Positions 50,169-59,681 of a DNA stretch of 64,000 nt are shown here, piece by piece. Location: positions 46,036-110,035 of the forward strand of contig JAGAAX010000006.1 in assembly GCA_017614995.1 (NCBI GenBank), in the 5' to 3' direction. The notes under the pieces were generated by a model. It was given only the letters and a program-made list of their open reading frames with translations. It was not told the origin of the DNA and searched no databases. The position numbers and the translations under genes were made by a program. The stretch comes from Spirochaetaceae bacterium (GTDB lineage: Bacteria > Spirochaetota > Spirochaetia > Treponematales > Treponemataceae). The stretch's first letter is position 1. Every line of letters begins with the position of its first letter.

Positions 50169-51674
50169 TTACTGCCACCACTGCTGGAGGTATTTTTCAA
50201 AAATAAAGCCGGTTTTTCCGCCGTTGTACTTTATCTGAATCCAGTGTCCCTTGTAGCCGTCAATATTATAATAAAACGGATCTATAGCAATTACTTCAAC
50301 TTTTGTACCTCTGTTAAGCTTGTCAATCTTTTTTCCGTTCAAGCCTGCACTCTCACGGATATTCACACTGTTGTCATTTACCGTAGTTTCTTTTTCCCAG
50401 TCTGAAGTATATGGAATAAGCGTTCTGACACCGGCTTTTATGAGAAGCTGTTTCATTGCGTCTGATTTTGCAAAAGATAGCAGATTGCATGTGTGTTGAT
50501 ACGCACCGCCGCCGTCGCTTTCTTTTGTGCCGAGACATACAACTTTGTTCACATCTTTTATACATGGAAGCATAATCTTGGCAAGTTCTATATTGTCTTT
50601 TTCAACAACAACACGCATAGGTGCAGGTCCGTCAAACTGTCCGCCAATTTCATTACTATCAGCAAGTTCAGGCTTCCATGCAAGCACTTTTTTGAGCGTT
50701 GCCGCATCATTCAGCCTGATAATCTCAAAAATAGGGTTTTTATTTCCACCCTGAAAAGGAACTGGAACACCATAGCATTTTTCAATAGATTTAAGACAGC
50801 TCAAAATAAAATCAGGTTTTTTGCTTTCTGCAATCACCTGCATTATTGAATCTACTTTATAGTTGTAGGCATTTTCATACGGATGAAGCTGATAAGCAAG
50901 CAAAGCGTCAACTGATTCTGTTCTGCCATTATCTACTGCATCTCTGAATTTTTTCCAGACTGAAAAATCGGGCTCAGGCTTGTTCAAATCAGAAATATCA
51001 GCTCTTTCGACCAGACCTGCATAATTTACAGATGCAACTTTATTAGGCGCATAGCACACAGCCATTGAGCTTATAGGGGCATTGCCATCATAAGAGGAAG
51101 AGCTAAACTTGCCATGAACTTTGTAGCCCCCAGAAGTTTTTTTGACAAGCCAATAGTATGAATCATCGCTGTAATGTTTCCAGAAGTATGTGCCGTTATC
51201 ATCAAGCTTTACAAATGTTTCTCCGTATTTCCAGCTTGTGTCGCCAGGTTTTATGCCGGTTTTTTGACCAAAAGTTTCAAGAGACTCTAACTCTGCTTTA
51301 AGTTGATTTATAGAGCTGCGGCTCTCGTCAAACTCAACCTTTGTAAGCTTTGCGTTTCCGTCAATCTTATATTGCGCCCGCGGAATGAGTTTGTCAGATT
51401 CTTCAAAATAAAAGCTGATGTAATCGCCGTTTATGTTCGTAACAATTCTTGTATTATAATAATCGATTTTTGCATCAAGAAGCTCATCCATTATGTATTC
51501 TTGAAATTTGATTGATACATCATCGATTATTCTGTAGATTCTTATGCAGCGAATATCGTTGCCATAATCTGATGCAGGATCTCTTTCGTATTTTGTGTAT
51601 CTGTGGTAAAGGCATTGTGCCGACATTTCTGCTGCAAACAGAACACCAATTAAAAGCATTAAAAGTTTTTTCAT
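50169..51674 (-). CDS. Secreted protein with ankyrin-like middle and C-terminal SH3b domain
   Basis: A 501-residue protein starting at ATG 51674 (AAGGGG about 7 nt upstream; the in-frame ATGs at 51746 and 51737 have no site). Signal peptide MKKLLMLLIGVLFAAEMSA. The first half is a beta-rich region of unknown type (residues about 25-250). The middle (about 255-420) has ankyrin-like helical pairs (FRDAVDNGRTESVDALLAY, PIFEIIRLNDAATLKKVLAW). The C-terminus is a bacterial SH3 domain (DNSVNIRESAGLNGKKIDKL to WIQIKYNGGKTGFI), usually a cell-wall or protein-binding module. The role is unknown. Confidence 0.78.
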   Translation of the reverse strand: MKKLLMLLIGVLFAAEMSAQCLYHRYTKYERDPASDYGNDIRCIRIYRIIDDVSIKFQEYIMDELLDAKIDYYNTRIVTNINGDYISFYFEESDKLIPRAQYKIDGNAKLTKVEFDESRSSINQLKAELESLETFGQKTGIKPGDTSWKYGETFVKLDDNGTYFWKHYSDDSYYWLVKKTSGGYKVHGKFSSSSYDGNAPISSMAVCYAPNKVASVNYAGLVERADISDLNKPEPDFSVWKKFRDAVDNGRTESVDALLAYQLHPYENAYNYKVDSIMQVIAESKKPDFILSCLKSIEKCYGVPVPFQGGNKNPIFEIIRLNDAATLKKVLAWKPELADSNEIGGQFDGPAPMRVVVEKDNIELAKIMLPCIKDVNKVVCLGTKESDGGGAYQHTCNLLSFAKSDAMKQLLIKAGVRTLIPYTSDWEKETTVNDNSVNIRESAGLNGKKIDKLNRGTKVEVIAIDPFYYNIDGYKGHWIQIKYNGGKTGFIFEKYLQQWWQ

Positions 51675-51818
51675 TTTTTCCCCTTTTGTTAAGTATATAT
51701 AATTCTGAGGCAAATTCCAATATTCACCAACATGCATTTCGTGCACGATTTTTTACATTCCGTGCATTATTATTTCATTGTAGAGAAAAAAATATTATAG
51801 TATAAAAAGAGGATTAAA

Positions 51819-53144
51819 ATGCTTTTTAAAACTGAATACAAAAACAAGCTCGTCAAGATTTTCGTTCCGATTATGCTGAGCAATCTGATTGCACAGATTC
51901 AGATGTTCATCGACAGAATTTTTCTCGGACGCATGGATATTCTTCTTATGAGTGCGGTCGGCAATGCAACTGCACCGATGTGGACAACAATGTCCTTTGT
52001 TTTTTCTCTTTCGATGGGCGCATCAATTCTTATAAGCCAGTCTGTCGGCGAAAAGGATATTGAAAAGGCCAAGGATTACGCAGCTTCTATGATAAAGTTT
52101 CATAACTTTATACCTGTGCTGCTGTTCTTTTTCTGGACTTTCTGCGGCCCGCTTGTGTTTAAGCTGATGGGCGTTTCTGAAAATGTAATGGGCTTATGCG
52201 TTACATATACAAGGATTTATGCGCCTGTATATCTGATTACCGGACTTTATGCTTCTTATAGTGTCGTTTACCAGACTTCGAATTTTACAAAGCCGCTGGT
52301 TGCTTACGGCATAATCCGTTCGGTGCTGAACATAATTCTGGATTATCTTTTGATTTTCGGAAAATTCGGCTTTCCGCGCATGGAAATTGCGGGTGCGGCG
52401 CTTGGCACTACAATTGCAGAATACGCCGGCGCGGTTTATCTCTTTTATGTAACAGTCACAAAAAAAGGCAAGTTCTTTACAAGTCCTGGGCTTAAGCGGA
52501 TTTTAAGCGCAAAAATCAAACCGTATCTTAGTTCTGTTAAACTTGGAATCCCTACAGCTTTTGAAGATTTGCTCTGGAATGCCGGAAATCTCTGTATTAT
52601 AAGAATTCTCAACACAATTGACGAAAAAGCCGCAGGCATTTATTCGATGGTGTTTACAGTGGAAATTCTCTTTGTCGTTGTCATCGGCTCAATCGGCAGC
52701 GGCACGCTGACATTGACCGGCGAGGCAACCGGCGCAAAAGACCACAAGCTTTACCGTTCAGTTGTAAAAACCGCGGTAAAATGGTCGTTTCTTGTAGCGG
52801 CCTTTGCGCTGATTTTTGTTTCAATTTTTCCGCGCCTGACCTTGAGCCTGTTTACCACAGACAAAGAAATTATCGAAATGTCGGTAATCTACATCATTCT
52901 CGTGGCAACAAACCTTTTTGGCAAATCCGGCAACATAATAGTCGGCAGCGGAATCCGCGGTTACGGCGACACAAAATGGATGCTGTTCACCCAGATTCTT
53001 GGAACTGTGGGCGTTATCTCGCTTTCTGCGCTTTTTGTCTTTGTTTTCAAGCTTGGAATTCTCGGCGTGTTTGTCGCCGTTCTGTGCGACGAAGCAATCC
53101 GCGCCGTCATCAATTTTATAAGATTCTTAAGAATTAAGTTTTAG
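51819..53144 (+). CDS. MATE-family efflux transporter
   Basis: A 441-residue, 12-helix multidrug/toxin extrusion protein. Recognisable parts are the N-terminal half (IMLSNLIAQIQMFIDRIFLG, GASILISQSVGEKD) and the equivalent in the second half (YSMVFTVEILFVVVIGSIGSGTLTLTGEATGAKD, read in part). It would export cationic compounds using Na+ or H+. AGAGGA precedes the ATG, with a TATAGT box about 25 nt upstream. The substrate is unknown. Confidence 0.93.
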   Translation: MLFKTEYKNKLVKIFVPIMLSNLIAQIQMFIDRIFLGRMDILLMSAVGNATAPMWTTMSFVFSLSMGASILISQSVGEKDIEKAKDYAASMIKFHNFIPVLLFFFWTFCGPLVFKLMGVSENVMGLCVTYTRIYAPVYLITGLYASYSVVYQTSNFTKPLVAYGIIRSVLNIILDYLLIFGKFGFPRMEIAGAALGTTIAEYAGAVYLFYVTVTKKGKFFTSPGLKRILSAKIKPYLSSVKLGIPTAFEDLLWNAGNLCIIRILNTIDEKAAGIYSMVFTVEILFVVVIGSIGSGTLTLTGEATGAKDHKLYRSVVKTAVKWSFLVAAFALIFVSIFPRLTLSLFTTDKEIIEMSVIYIILVATNLFGKSGNIIVGSGIRGYGDTKWMLFTQILGTVGVISLSALFVFVFKLGILGVFVAVLCDEAIRAVINFIRFLRIKF

Positions 53145-53170
53145 CCATTTTATGTAGAAAGGAGCAAAGC

Positions 53171-53398
53171 ATGGCAGGCATTCTAATTAAAGACACCACT
53201 CGTGAAGAGCGTGAAGCAATTGTGCGTAATTCGCTTGGTGACGACTATGACGTTGGCTGCGGTTACGAATCAACTGGCATAAATTATCAGCTTTACATCG
53301 ACGGAATAAAAGAGCTGCGTGAATTGAATATGGAAGCAAACTGCGGCTTTGAGGTTGCACACCCCGAAGAACGCAAAGGCGGCTACACCATGGTTTAG
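53171..53398 (+). CDS. Small conserved-looking protein (75 aa)
   Basis: A 75-residue soluble protein with an excellent ribosome site (AAAGGAG, 8 nt from ATG): MAGILIKDTTREEREAIVRN, then DDYDVGCGY. It resembles short proteins sometimes mislabelled as purine biosynthesis proteins in anaerobe genomes, but I cannot name a family. It has two Cys residues (C37 and C58, approximate) and no membrane segment. It lies 26 nt after the MATE gene and is probably cotranscribed. Confidence 0.65.
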   Translation: MAGILIKDTTREEREAIVRNSLGDDYDVGCGYESTGINYQLYIDGIKELRELNMEANCGFEVAHPEERKGGYTMV

Positions 53399-53404
53399 CC
53401 TCTA

Positions 53405-53445
53405 AAAAAAACACCGGCATCAGTTCAACGAACTTTTACCGGTGT
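53405..53445 (-). terminator. Terminator of the sugar importer operon
   Basis: Read on the minus strand, ACACCGG (53445-53439) pairs with CCGGTGT (53417-53411), with an inner agttc/gaact pair, followed by a run of eight T's (53411-53404). It may also stop transcripts from the + strand gene. Confidence 0.8.
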
Positions 53446-53471
53446 CGAATAGGAGGTAATTTTTGAGATTT

Positions 53472-54449
53472 TTATTTGATAACTTTTAATGATTCGTGGT
53501 CTATTGTTAAGGCTACTACAATAAGGAAGATAATTCCTTTTACAAGCTGCTGTGTTGCCGCAACCGGGAAAACCATCGGCAGTGATTTTTCAAGAACACA
53601 GTAAGTCAGTGTTCCCAATATTATGTTAGAGAACCTTGCCTTTGCGCCGCCAGAAATCGGCATTCCGCCCAAAACCAGAGCAATCAAAATCTGGGTTTCA
53701 AGCTGTCTTCCGGCTGTACCTGTAATTGCACCGACATGCACAACGTTGATAAATGAGGCAAAACCTGTGATTGCACCGGCTGTTATATAGACTAAGAATT
53801 TGGTTAAGTCCGGGCGGCAGCCGGAAAAACGTGCCGCAGTCTCACCTGCTCCAATCGCCCTTAAATCGTAACCGACTCTTGTGTAATGCCAGATTACAAA
53901 AACTACAACAAGCACAATTCCCATCAAAAGAAATTTGAACCAAGTCTGGTCTAGCGAAAGCACGTTGTAGCTTGCCGGTACAGGGCCGGCTGTTGTAATG
54001 TATTTGCACAAACCTCTGAAAAAGTACTGTGAACACATTGTTACGATAAACGACGCAATCTTGAACTTTACATGAAAAAAGCCGTTGAATGCGCCCATCA
54101 ATGCGCCCGAAGCCACAGACGCAATAACTGCAAGCGGAATGCTGTACATTGACACCCAGCAGAAAATGATTGACGAAAGACCGAGAATTGAACCTTGAGA
54201 AAAGTCCAAGCCGCCTACGGTCATAATCAAGAAAACGCCGGTACAGCATGTCATCAAGACAAAAACCTGACTTAGCATAAGGCTCAAATTTTTTGGCTGA
54301 ATAATTTTTCCGCCGGTTAATATTGAAAATAATAAGATAATTCCGACAAAACCGAACAAAGGCCCAAAATTAGAGAATATCTGCTTTATCTTTGCCTTTT
54401 TTGCCAATTCTTCTTCTGTTATATTTTTAGCTGCAGTTTGACTGGTCAT
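53472..54449 (-). CDS. Sugar-type ABC importer permease 2 (RbsC/MglC family)
   Basis: A 325-residue permease with about 9-10 helices. Family stretches are LIMTVGGLDFSQGSILGLSS, the EAA-like GETAARFSGCRPDLTKFLVY, and LIALVLGGMPISGGAKARF. It closes the four-gene importer: binding protein, permease, ATPase, permease. It starts 10 nt after the ATPase gene with AGGAGAAC about 9 nt upstream. Two different permeases imply a heterodimeric channel. Confidence 0.9.
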   Translation of the reverse strand: MTSQTAAKNITEEELAKKAKIKQIFSNFGPLFGFVGIILLFSILTGGKIIQPKNLSLMLSQVFVLMTCCTGVFLIMTVGGLDFSQGSILGLSSIIFCWVSMYSIPLAVIASVASGALMGAFNGFFHVKFKIASFIVTMCSQYFFRGLCKYITTAGPVPASYNVLSLDQTWFKFLLMGIVLVVVFVIWHYTRVGYDLRAIGAGETAARFSGCRPDLTKFLVYITAGAITGFASFINVVHVGAITGTAGRQLETQILIALVLGGMPISGGAKARFSNIILGTLTYCVLEKSLPMVFPVAATQQLVKGIIFLIVVALTIDHESLKVIK

Positions 54450-54459
54450 ACTTGTTCTC

Positions 54460-55956
54460 CTATATCATCTTTGCAATGAGGTCTTTTTCGCCAAGTTCGC
54501 GGCTGCGCTTAAATTCGCCGTTGAACTTTCCGTCTTTCATTATAAAGATGCGGTCGCTCATACCTAAAAGCTCCGGTAATTCTTCCGAAATCATGATGAT
54601 AGACTTGCCCTGCTTTTTCAGTTCCGACATCAAGGCATAAATATCAGCTTTTACCCTGACGTCTATACCGCGCGTCGGGCTGTCCAGAATCAGAATGTCA
54701 GAATCTTTGCCAATCCATCGGGCGAGAACAACCTTCTGCTTGTTTCCGCCGGAAAGTTCAGACACATACTGTTTTATGCCGGTCATTTTTGTGCTCATCT
54801 GCTTTGCAAATTTCAGCGCAAATTCATCAAGAGACTTTAATTTCAAGAAGCCGTGCTTTGAAAGATCGTCTAAAGAAGGCAGCATGATGTTTTCGCCGAT
54901 TGTATCTGCAATAACAATTGACTCGTTGTCGCGGTCTTTTGAAGCATAGGCAATGCTGTGCTTGATTGCGCCCGGAATATTCTTGATTTCGTAGCCGCTG
55001 CTCAAAGTTACTTTGCCGCTTCTGTTATAAGACGCGCCGAAAATTGCCTTGCCGATTTCGTGCATACCGCACTCTGAAAGACCGCCGATTCCAAGAATCT
55101 CGCCTTTGTGAAGCTCAAGATTGATGTCCTCAAACTCGCCTGGAACATTCAAATCTTTAAGCGACAGCACAACTTCGTCAGAAACCGCTTCGCCGTAGTC
55201 TGTGCGGTAATATTTGTCGTCAAGCTCGCGGCCTACCATTTCGCGTTTAAGGTCGTCAGTGGTTACTTCCGCAGTGTTTACCGTCTTTACAAGAACGCCG
55301 TCGCGCAAAACAGAGATTCTGTCTGTGTGCTCAAGAACTTCGTCCAAGTCATGCGAAATAAAGATTACAGTTGAGCCCATTTCGCGGGTCTTGTTCATAA
55401 CCTTAAAAAGCTCCTGACGGCCGTCATGGCTTAATGCTGTGGTGGTTTCGTCTACAACAAGAATTTTTGGATTAAAATAAGTAGCTTTTACAATTTCTAC
55501 AAGCTTACGCTCTTCAAAAGAATAAATATCTATCATTTTTGAAGCTTTAATGCCTGTAAAACCGTAAGAATCCAAAAGCCGCTGAGCTTCTCTGTTCATT
55601 GCGCCGGTATCTTTTACAATTCCGTGCATGAATTTGTCTTCTTCGCCCAAGAAAATGTTTTCGGCAACTGTAAGACCGGGCAATGTTCCCATTTCCTGCA
55701 CGATAATGGAAATGCCCTCTTTGTTTGCCTCAACCTGACTTTTCGGCTTAATTTCTTTGCCAAGAAGATTGAAAGTTCCACTTGATATTGTGTAAATGCC
55801 GCAAAGCATAGAACTGAAAGTTGATTTGCCCGAACCGTTTTCACCGATAAGTCCGTGAATCTCGCCTTTGAACAGCTCTAACGACATATCTTTTACGGCA
55901 TGTGTTATTCCAAAGTATTTGTTTATGTTTTCAGCTTTTAAAAGTACTTCACTCAT
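54460..55956 (-). CDS. Sugar-type ABC importer ATPase (MglA/RbsA family)
   Basis: A 498-residue tandem ATPase. Domain 1 has Walker A GENGSGKST and Walker B ILVVDETTTAL, but the C-loop is degenerate (DIYSFEERKLVEIVKA where LSxGQ is expected). Domain 2 has a degenerate Walker A (GGLSECGMHEIGKA) but an intact LSGGNKQKV and LILDSPTRGIDV. The mutual complement suggests one working composite ATP site. AGGAG lies before the ATG. It lies between the two permease genes. Confidence 0.92.
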   Translation of the reverse strand: MSEVLLKAENINKYFGITHAVKDMSLELFKGEIHGLIGENGSGKSTFSSMLCGIYTISSGTFNLLGKEIKPKSQVEANKEGISIIVQEMGTLPGLTVAENIFLGEEDKFMHGIVKDTGAMNREAQRLLDSYGFTGIKASKMIDIYSFEERKLVEIVKATYFNPKILVVDETTTALSHDGRQELFKVMNKTREMGSTVIFISHDLDEVLEHTDRISVLRDGVLVKTVNTAEVTTDDLKREMVGRELDDKYYRTDYGEAVSDEVVLSLKDLNVPGEFEDINLELHKGEILGIGGLSECGMHEIGKAIFGASYNRSGKVTLSSGYEIKNIPGAIKHSIAYASKDRDNESIVIADTIGENIMLPSLDDLSKHGFLKLKSLDEFALKFAKQMSTKMTGIKQYVSELSGGNKQKVVLARWIGKDSDILILDSPTRGIDVRVKADIYALMSELKKQGKSIIMISEELPELLGMSDRIFIMKDGKFNGEFKRSRELGEKDLIAKMI

Positions 55957-55977
55957 AAAACTCTTCTCCTTTTTTAA

Positions 55978-56967
55978 TTATTTGACTACGCTGCCAAGCT
56001 TACCGCGGTTAGTAAGGGTAACAATAGCAAGGAGAACTGCACCTGTAACAAAGTCGTTGATTGTTGTAGGTACATTAAGGGCAACAAGCCCGTTGAAAAT
56101 CATTGTGATGATGAACTCACCGATTACGATTGCAGTAACCGGGCAGCCGTATTTCTTGAATGCAATACCGAAAAACGTTCCCATCAAAGGCTTGAAGTTT
56201 CTGTCCATGCTGGTCATGCCCGTAACTGCAAGGATTCCTTTTCCGTAGCTTACGGTTAAAAGTGCCATAATGCCTACAAAAAAGTGCAGAAGCACAAAAC
56301 CGATGAACTTATATTTTTCAACGCTGATACCCATGTTTTTTGCCACAAGCTCGTTGCTGCCGATAGCATTGCAGTAAGTTCCAATTCTGGTGAACCGCAG
56401 AATGAAAACCATAAGGGCAAAGGCAATAAATGCAACGATATAATTCCATGGAGCGTGATTGAATGCGAGAATAGAAGCATTTGTAAGCTTTCCAGGGAAA
56501 CCCGAAGTATCAAGCCGGACTACATAGTTTGCAACACTTTCGAGAATCAGCATGAGGCCGACAGTTACAATCATTGAAGGTATTTTCAGTTTAGAATAGA
56601 AGACACCGTTAAAAGCACCGATTAAAGCGCCTGTAACAAGCGTTCCGCCTATAAGCCCGAAATATCCGAAGTGGCGTGAAAGCAAAACGCCCACCATAGA
56701 TGAAAGCACAATGTTTGCACCTATAGAAAAATCGAAGAGGCCCATTACGACGATGAAGTAAAAACCACATCCGCCGACTGCATATTGAATACTTGTCTGA
56801 AGATAGTCAGACATAAGTTTTGATGTTCCAAAATTCTGAGGGGACAAAATCTTAAAGATTCCCCAGCACAAAATAGCTAAAACTATAAGAGTTGTTACGC
56901 CAAAATAACGGCTTTTCTTGAATCTGGCAAAATTTCCGCTGCCTGATAATTTTCCATCATTATTCAT
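55978..56967 (-). CDS. Sugar-type ABC importer permease 1 (RbsC/MglC family)
   Basis: A 329-residue permease with about 9-10 helices. Family stretches are IVVMGLFDFSIGANIVLSS, GSNELVAKNMGISVEKYKF and MDRNFKPLMGTFFGIAF. It starts 105 nt after the binding-protein gene, with a hairpin terminator in between that would reduce its expression relative to the binding protein. It is distinct in sequence from the second permease. Confidence 0.9.
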   Translation of the reverse strand: MNNDGKLSGSGNFARFKKSRYFGVTTLIVLAILCWGIFKILSPQNFGTSKLMSDYLQTSIQYAVGGCGFYFIVVMGLFDFSIGANIVLSSMVGVLLSRHFGYFGLIGGTLVTGALIGAFNGVFYSKLKIPSMIVTVGLMLILESVANYVVRLDTSGFPGKLTNASILAFNHAPWNYIVAFIAFALMVFILRFTRIGTYCNAIGSNELVAKNMGISVEKYKFIGFVLLHFFVGIMALLTVSYGKGILAVTGMTSMDRNFKPLMGTFFGIAFKKYGCPVTAIVIGEFIITMIFNGLVALNVPTTINDFVTGAVLLAIVTLTNRGKLGSVVK

Positions 56968-56984
56968 CTGATTTTTTGCATCCT

Positions 56985-57027
56985 AAAAAAAGGGAGCAAC
57001 AGACCTGTTCGTTATTCCGCTGCTCCC
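56985..57027 (-). terminator. Partial terminator between binding-protein and permease genes
   Basis: On the minus strand GGGAGCAGC (57027-57019) pairs with GTTGCTCCC (57000-56992), 9 bp with one wobble, followed by seven T's (56991-56985). Such internal terminators set a high ratio of binding protein to transporter. Confidence 0.8.
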
Positions 57028-57072
57028 TGGTAAGAGAGATAAAACGGCTTTGTTCCGTCTATCCGTTAATAA

Positions 57073-58209
57073 CTATCTGCGGCTCTTTACGTCTTCGATA
57101 GAAAGCTTGGCTGTTGCAATTTCAAGATCTTTCTCTGAAAGAGCAGCCATAGCTTTAAGTTCTTCTGCGTTATATGGAAGAGCATCTACAAAGTATTTTG
57201 CATAAGCTGCATAGTCTTCCGGAGAAGCAACATAAAGATACGGGAAGTTTACATCGTAGAATCCGTTTGTAGAAACCGGGTAATTTCCCTGAATTGCATT
57301 GTATACAAGCATGAAAGCGATGAGCGGGTCACAGTAGTGTCCGCCTGATTCAGCAGCCATGCCGCCGCTCTTGAGCTGTTCGTCAAGGTCAGCGAGGAAG
57401 TCTGTAGAAACAACAGCGATTTTGCCCTTTTTGCCCATTGATTCGATAGCAGCCAAAGCACCAACGAGAGTATCTCCACCACCACCGGCAACAATCAAAG
57501 CATCAATGTCCGGGTTAGCGTTGATGATAGCTTCTGCTGTTGAACGGCCTGTATCAGATGTTGTTCCGCCATACTGCGGTTCAAGCAGTTCAATTTTCTG
57601 AGAGTGTGAAGCATTCCATTTTTCTACACCCTGCTTATAGCCCTGCCAGCGGAGAAGGAATGTAGCGTCACCGGCTTCCCAACCTTCAAGAGCGATTTTC
57701 TTGTTTCCCTTTTCAGCAAGAATAGTAACGAGCTTTTCGCCGTTTTCAATTTCGTTTTCATGAACTGCACCGACAAAATATGGAGATTTTGCTGCGAGCG
57801 CATATTCGTTAGGATTTGTGTCCTGATTGATGATGCGGAAGAACTGTGCACAATAAACTTTGTTCTGTGTACATGTGTTGATTACCGATGTCATCTCAGC
57901 AGAAGCTGAGTTACAAATGATAATACCGTCACAGCCGGCAGCACTCAAAGTTTCAGCAGAGCTTGTTACGTTTTCAGAGATATGACCCTGGTCAACGTAC
58001 ATAACCTGAACGTCAAGAGCTTTTGCAGCTTCATCAATAATGCGTTTACACTGGCTTCCCAAAGTATCTGTTGAGCTCCAGATTGAAACACCGATTTTAA
58101 TCTTCTTTGAGTCAGAAGAAGCTTTTGCCGCAGACTCTTTCTTTGAACAAGAAACAAGTGTTGTGCCTACTAAAGCAACAGCCAGAATAACTCCCAATAA
58201 TTTTTTCAT
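57073..58209 (-). CDS. Sugar-type ABC importer binding lipoprotein
   Basis: A 378-residue lipoprotein (signal MKKLLGVILAVALVGTTLVS, lipobox LVSC) of the ribose/galactose-binding type I fold: KIKIGVSIWSSTDTLGSQC, ETLSAAGCDGIIICNSASAE and DIDALIVAGGGGDTLVGAL. GGGGGA lies about 9 nt before the ATG, so it is strongly translated. The ligand is not identifiable by eye; a sugar or related polyol is likely. An inverted repeat (58234-58249) just upstream may be a GntR site. Confidence 0.9.
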   Translation of the reverse strand: MKKLLGVILAVALVGTTLVSCSKKESAAKASSDSKKIKIGVSIWSSTDTLGSQCKRIIDEAAKALDVQVMYVDQGHISENVTSSAETLSAAGCDGIIICNSASAEMTSVINTCTQNKVYCAQFFRIINQDTNPNEYALAAKSPYFVGAVHENEIENGEKLVTILAEKGNKKIALEGWEAGDATFLLRWQGYKQGVEKWNASHSQKIELLEPQYGGTTSDTGRSTAEAIINANPDIDALIVAGGGGDTLVGALAAIESMGKKGKIAVVSTDFLADLDEQLKSGGMAAESGGHYCDPLIAFMLVYNAIQGNYPVSTNGFYDVNFPYLYVASPEDYAAYAKYFVDALPYNAEELKAMAALSEKDLEIATAKLSIEDVKSRR

Positions 58210-58233
58210 TGATTATTCCCCCTTTTCCTTATA

Positions 58234-58249
58234 AATACATTTCTGTATT
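58234..58249 (-). promoter_or_regulatory. Inverted repeat in the importer promoter region
   Basis: AATACA-tttc-TGTATT, flanked to read aaatacat...tgtattcat. The same half-sites (AAATACAT, ATGTATTT) make up the long palindrome at 61823-61862 upstream of the citrate-synthase-like gene and its GntR partner. The repeat lies 25-40 nt upstream of the binding-protein ATG, just before a TTTATAA element. Confidence 0.4.
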
Positions 58250-58541
58250 CATTGAATATCAATGAGATGATTATTGAATGGATTAGTTGCTTTGTAAATT
58301 AAGATTTTTCAGAATTAAAGTTCAAAATTTTATTTAAACTGATTAAATGTTTAAAAATTTACTGAATAAGTATCGTAAGTTTCTGAACCTCTGAAGCTGA
58401 GGAGATATCTAAAAAAGTCCAAAAATTGTCATTGTCGGGTTGCTTCAACTCCGCGCAGCAACCGTCTAGATTCCGCGGTTGGTGAGCGCAGCCGAACCAT
58501 GGTTGGCGAGCCCAGCCGAACCACAGCAACCTAATGCAGTC
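58250..58541. other. Non-coding stretch with dispersed palindromes
   Basis: The left part is AT-rich and holds the importer promoter. At about 58437-58530 there are three tandem variants of the ggttg-tgagc-cagccgaacc palindrome family, with caac-ccgcgcag-aaccg in one of them. No gene is seen. Confidence 0.6.
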
Positions 58542-59060
58542 TTAGTCATAGACTTTTTCAAATTGTGGATTTATTTCGTAAAGCTCGTCGATTTTTTTGC
58601 GGAAATTTTCTCCATGATCTTCGTCATACATTTCCTTTTGATAAAAATACAGATGCGTCATTTCATGAATCATTACGCCGTAAAAATATTTTTTAGCTGC
58701 CTGACTACCTTTAAAATTTGGATTTCTAGGCATAGCTATGGCATAGGTGTATTCGCTTTCGTCTTCATCAAAGAACCAAAAAGCCATACCGCCATAATTA
58801 AATGTATCTTCCTTATTACGCAGGAGAGAATAGTCAACATATCCAATGTAATCAACTGTAAGTTCACCGTCAAAATAAAGGCCGTTGAATTTATCAAATA
58901 AATCGCGGAGTTCCTGATTTTCTGGAACTTCAAGATGCGGATTTTTTAATTTTTCAGCATAAAAAAAGTGTGAATCTTCAGTGTTGTTTGCGGCGTATTT
59001 TGTTGTAGCACAAGAAACAAGAAGCAGACATGCTAAAATTATGATTAAAAACTTTTTCAT
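58542..59060 (-). CDS. SprT-like metallopeptidase lipoprotein, copy 1
   Basis: A 172-residue lipoprotein (MKKFLIIILACLLLVSCATTKY, lipobox LVSC) starting at ATG 59060, with AGGAGA about 8 nt upstream. It has a SprT/zincin pattern: FDKFNGLYFDGEL, then the zinc motif IHEMTHLYF (HExxH) and a third ligand candidate in DHGENFRKKIDEL. SprT-like proteins are usually cytoplasmic; a lipidated form is unusual. It is a tandem paralogue of 59166-59681. The substrate is unknown. Confidence 0.82.
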   Translation of the reverse strand: MKKFLIIILACLLLVSCATTKYAANNTEDSHFFYAEKLKNPHLEVPENQELRDLFDKFNGLYFDGELTVDYIGYVDYSLLRNKEDTFNYGGMAFWFFDEDESEYTYAIAMPRNPNFKGSQAAKKYFYGVMIHEMTHLYFYQKEMYDEDHGENFRKKIDELYEINPQFEKVYD

Positions 59061-59165
59061 ATATTTTCTCCTATTGGTTGCAGTATACATTGTCCATTAC
59101 GCAGTTGCAAGCAGGCGTGTTTATGGTCACTGAGCGCAGCCGAACCACAGCAACCGGATGCAGTC

Positions 59166-59681
59166 TTAGTCATAGACTTTTTCAAATTGTGGGTTTATTT
59201 CGTAAAGCTCGTCGATTTTGTTGCGGAAATTTTCACCATGACCTTCTTCATACATTGCCTTCTGATAAAAATATAGGTGCGTCATTTCGTGTATCAGAAC
59301 TCCGTTAAAATACTTAGTAGTTGCATTTGCACCTTTAAAATCATTTCTATTTGTCATGGCTATACCATATACCATTTCGTCGTCTTCAACTTTCCAAAAC
59401 GCGCTGCCACCAAAATAATATGAATTACCTTTACCTTGCAGAAGAAATGCATCAACATAGCCAATATAATCAACTGTAAGAAAATCATCAAAATACATGG
59501 CATTGAATTTATCAAATAACTTACGGAGCTCTTTGTTCTCTACAATTTCAATTGCGTCTGCATGTAAGAAGCCATTAGTTTTAAATATTTCTGAATCTTC
59601 AGTGTTGTTTGCTGTGTATTTTGTTGTAGCACAAGAAACAAGAAGCAGACATGCTAAAATTATGATTAAAAACTTTTTCAT
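59166..59681 (-). CDS. SprT-like metallopeptidase lipoprotein, copy 2
   Basis: A 171-residue paralogue of 58542-59060 with the same signal peptide, IHEMTHLYF zinc motif, HGENF and C-terminal INPQFEKVYD. The middle differs (for example AFLLQGKGNSYYFGGSAFWK vs YSLLRNKEDTFNYGGMAFWF). Starts at ATG 59681 with AGGAGA upstream. Identical ends with a divergent middle suggest either recent duplication with selection on the middle, or gene conversion at the ends. Confidence 0.82.
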   Translation of the reverse strand: MKKFLIIILACLLLVSCATTKYTANNTEDSEIFKTNGFLHADAIEIVENKELRKLFDKFNAMYFDDFLTVDYIGYVDAFLLQGKGNSYYFGGSAFWKVEDDEMVYGIAMTNRNDFKGANATTKYFNGVLIHEMTHLYFYQKAMYEEGHGENFRNKIDELYEINPQFEKVYD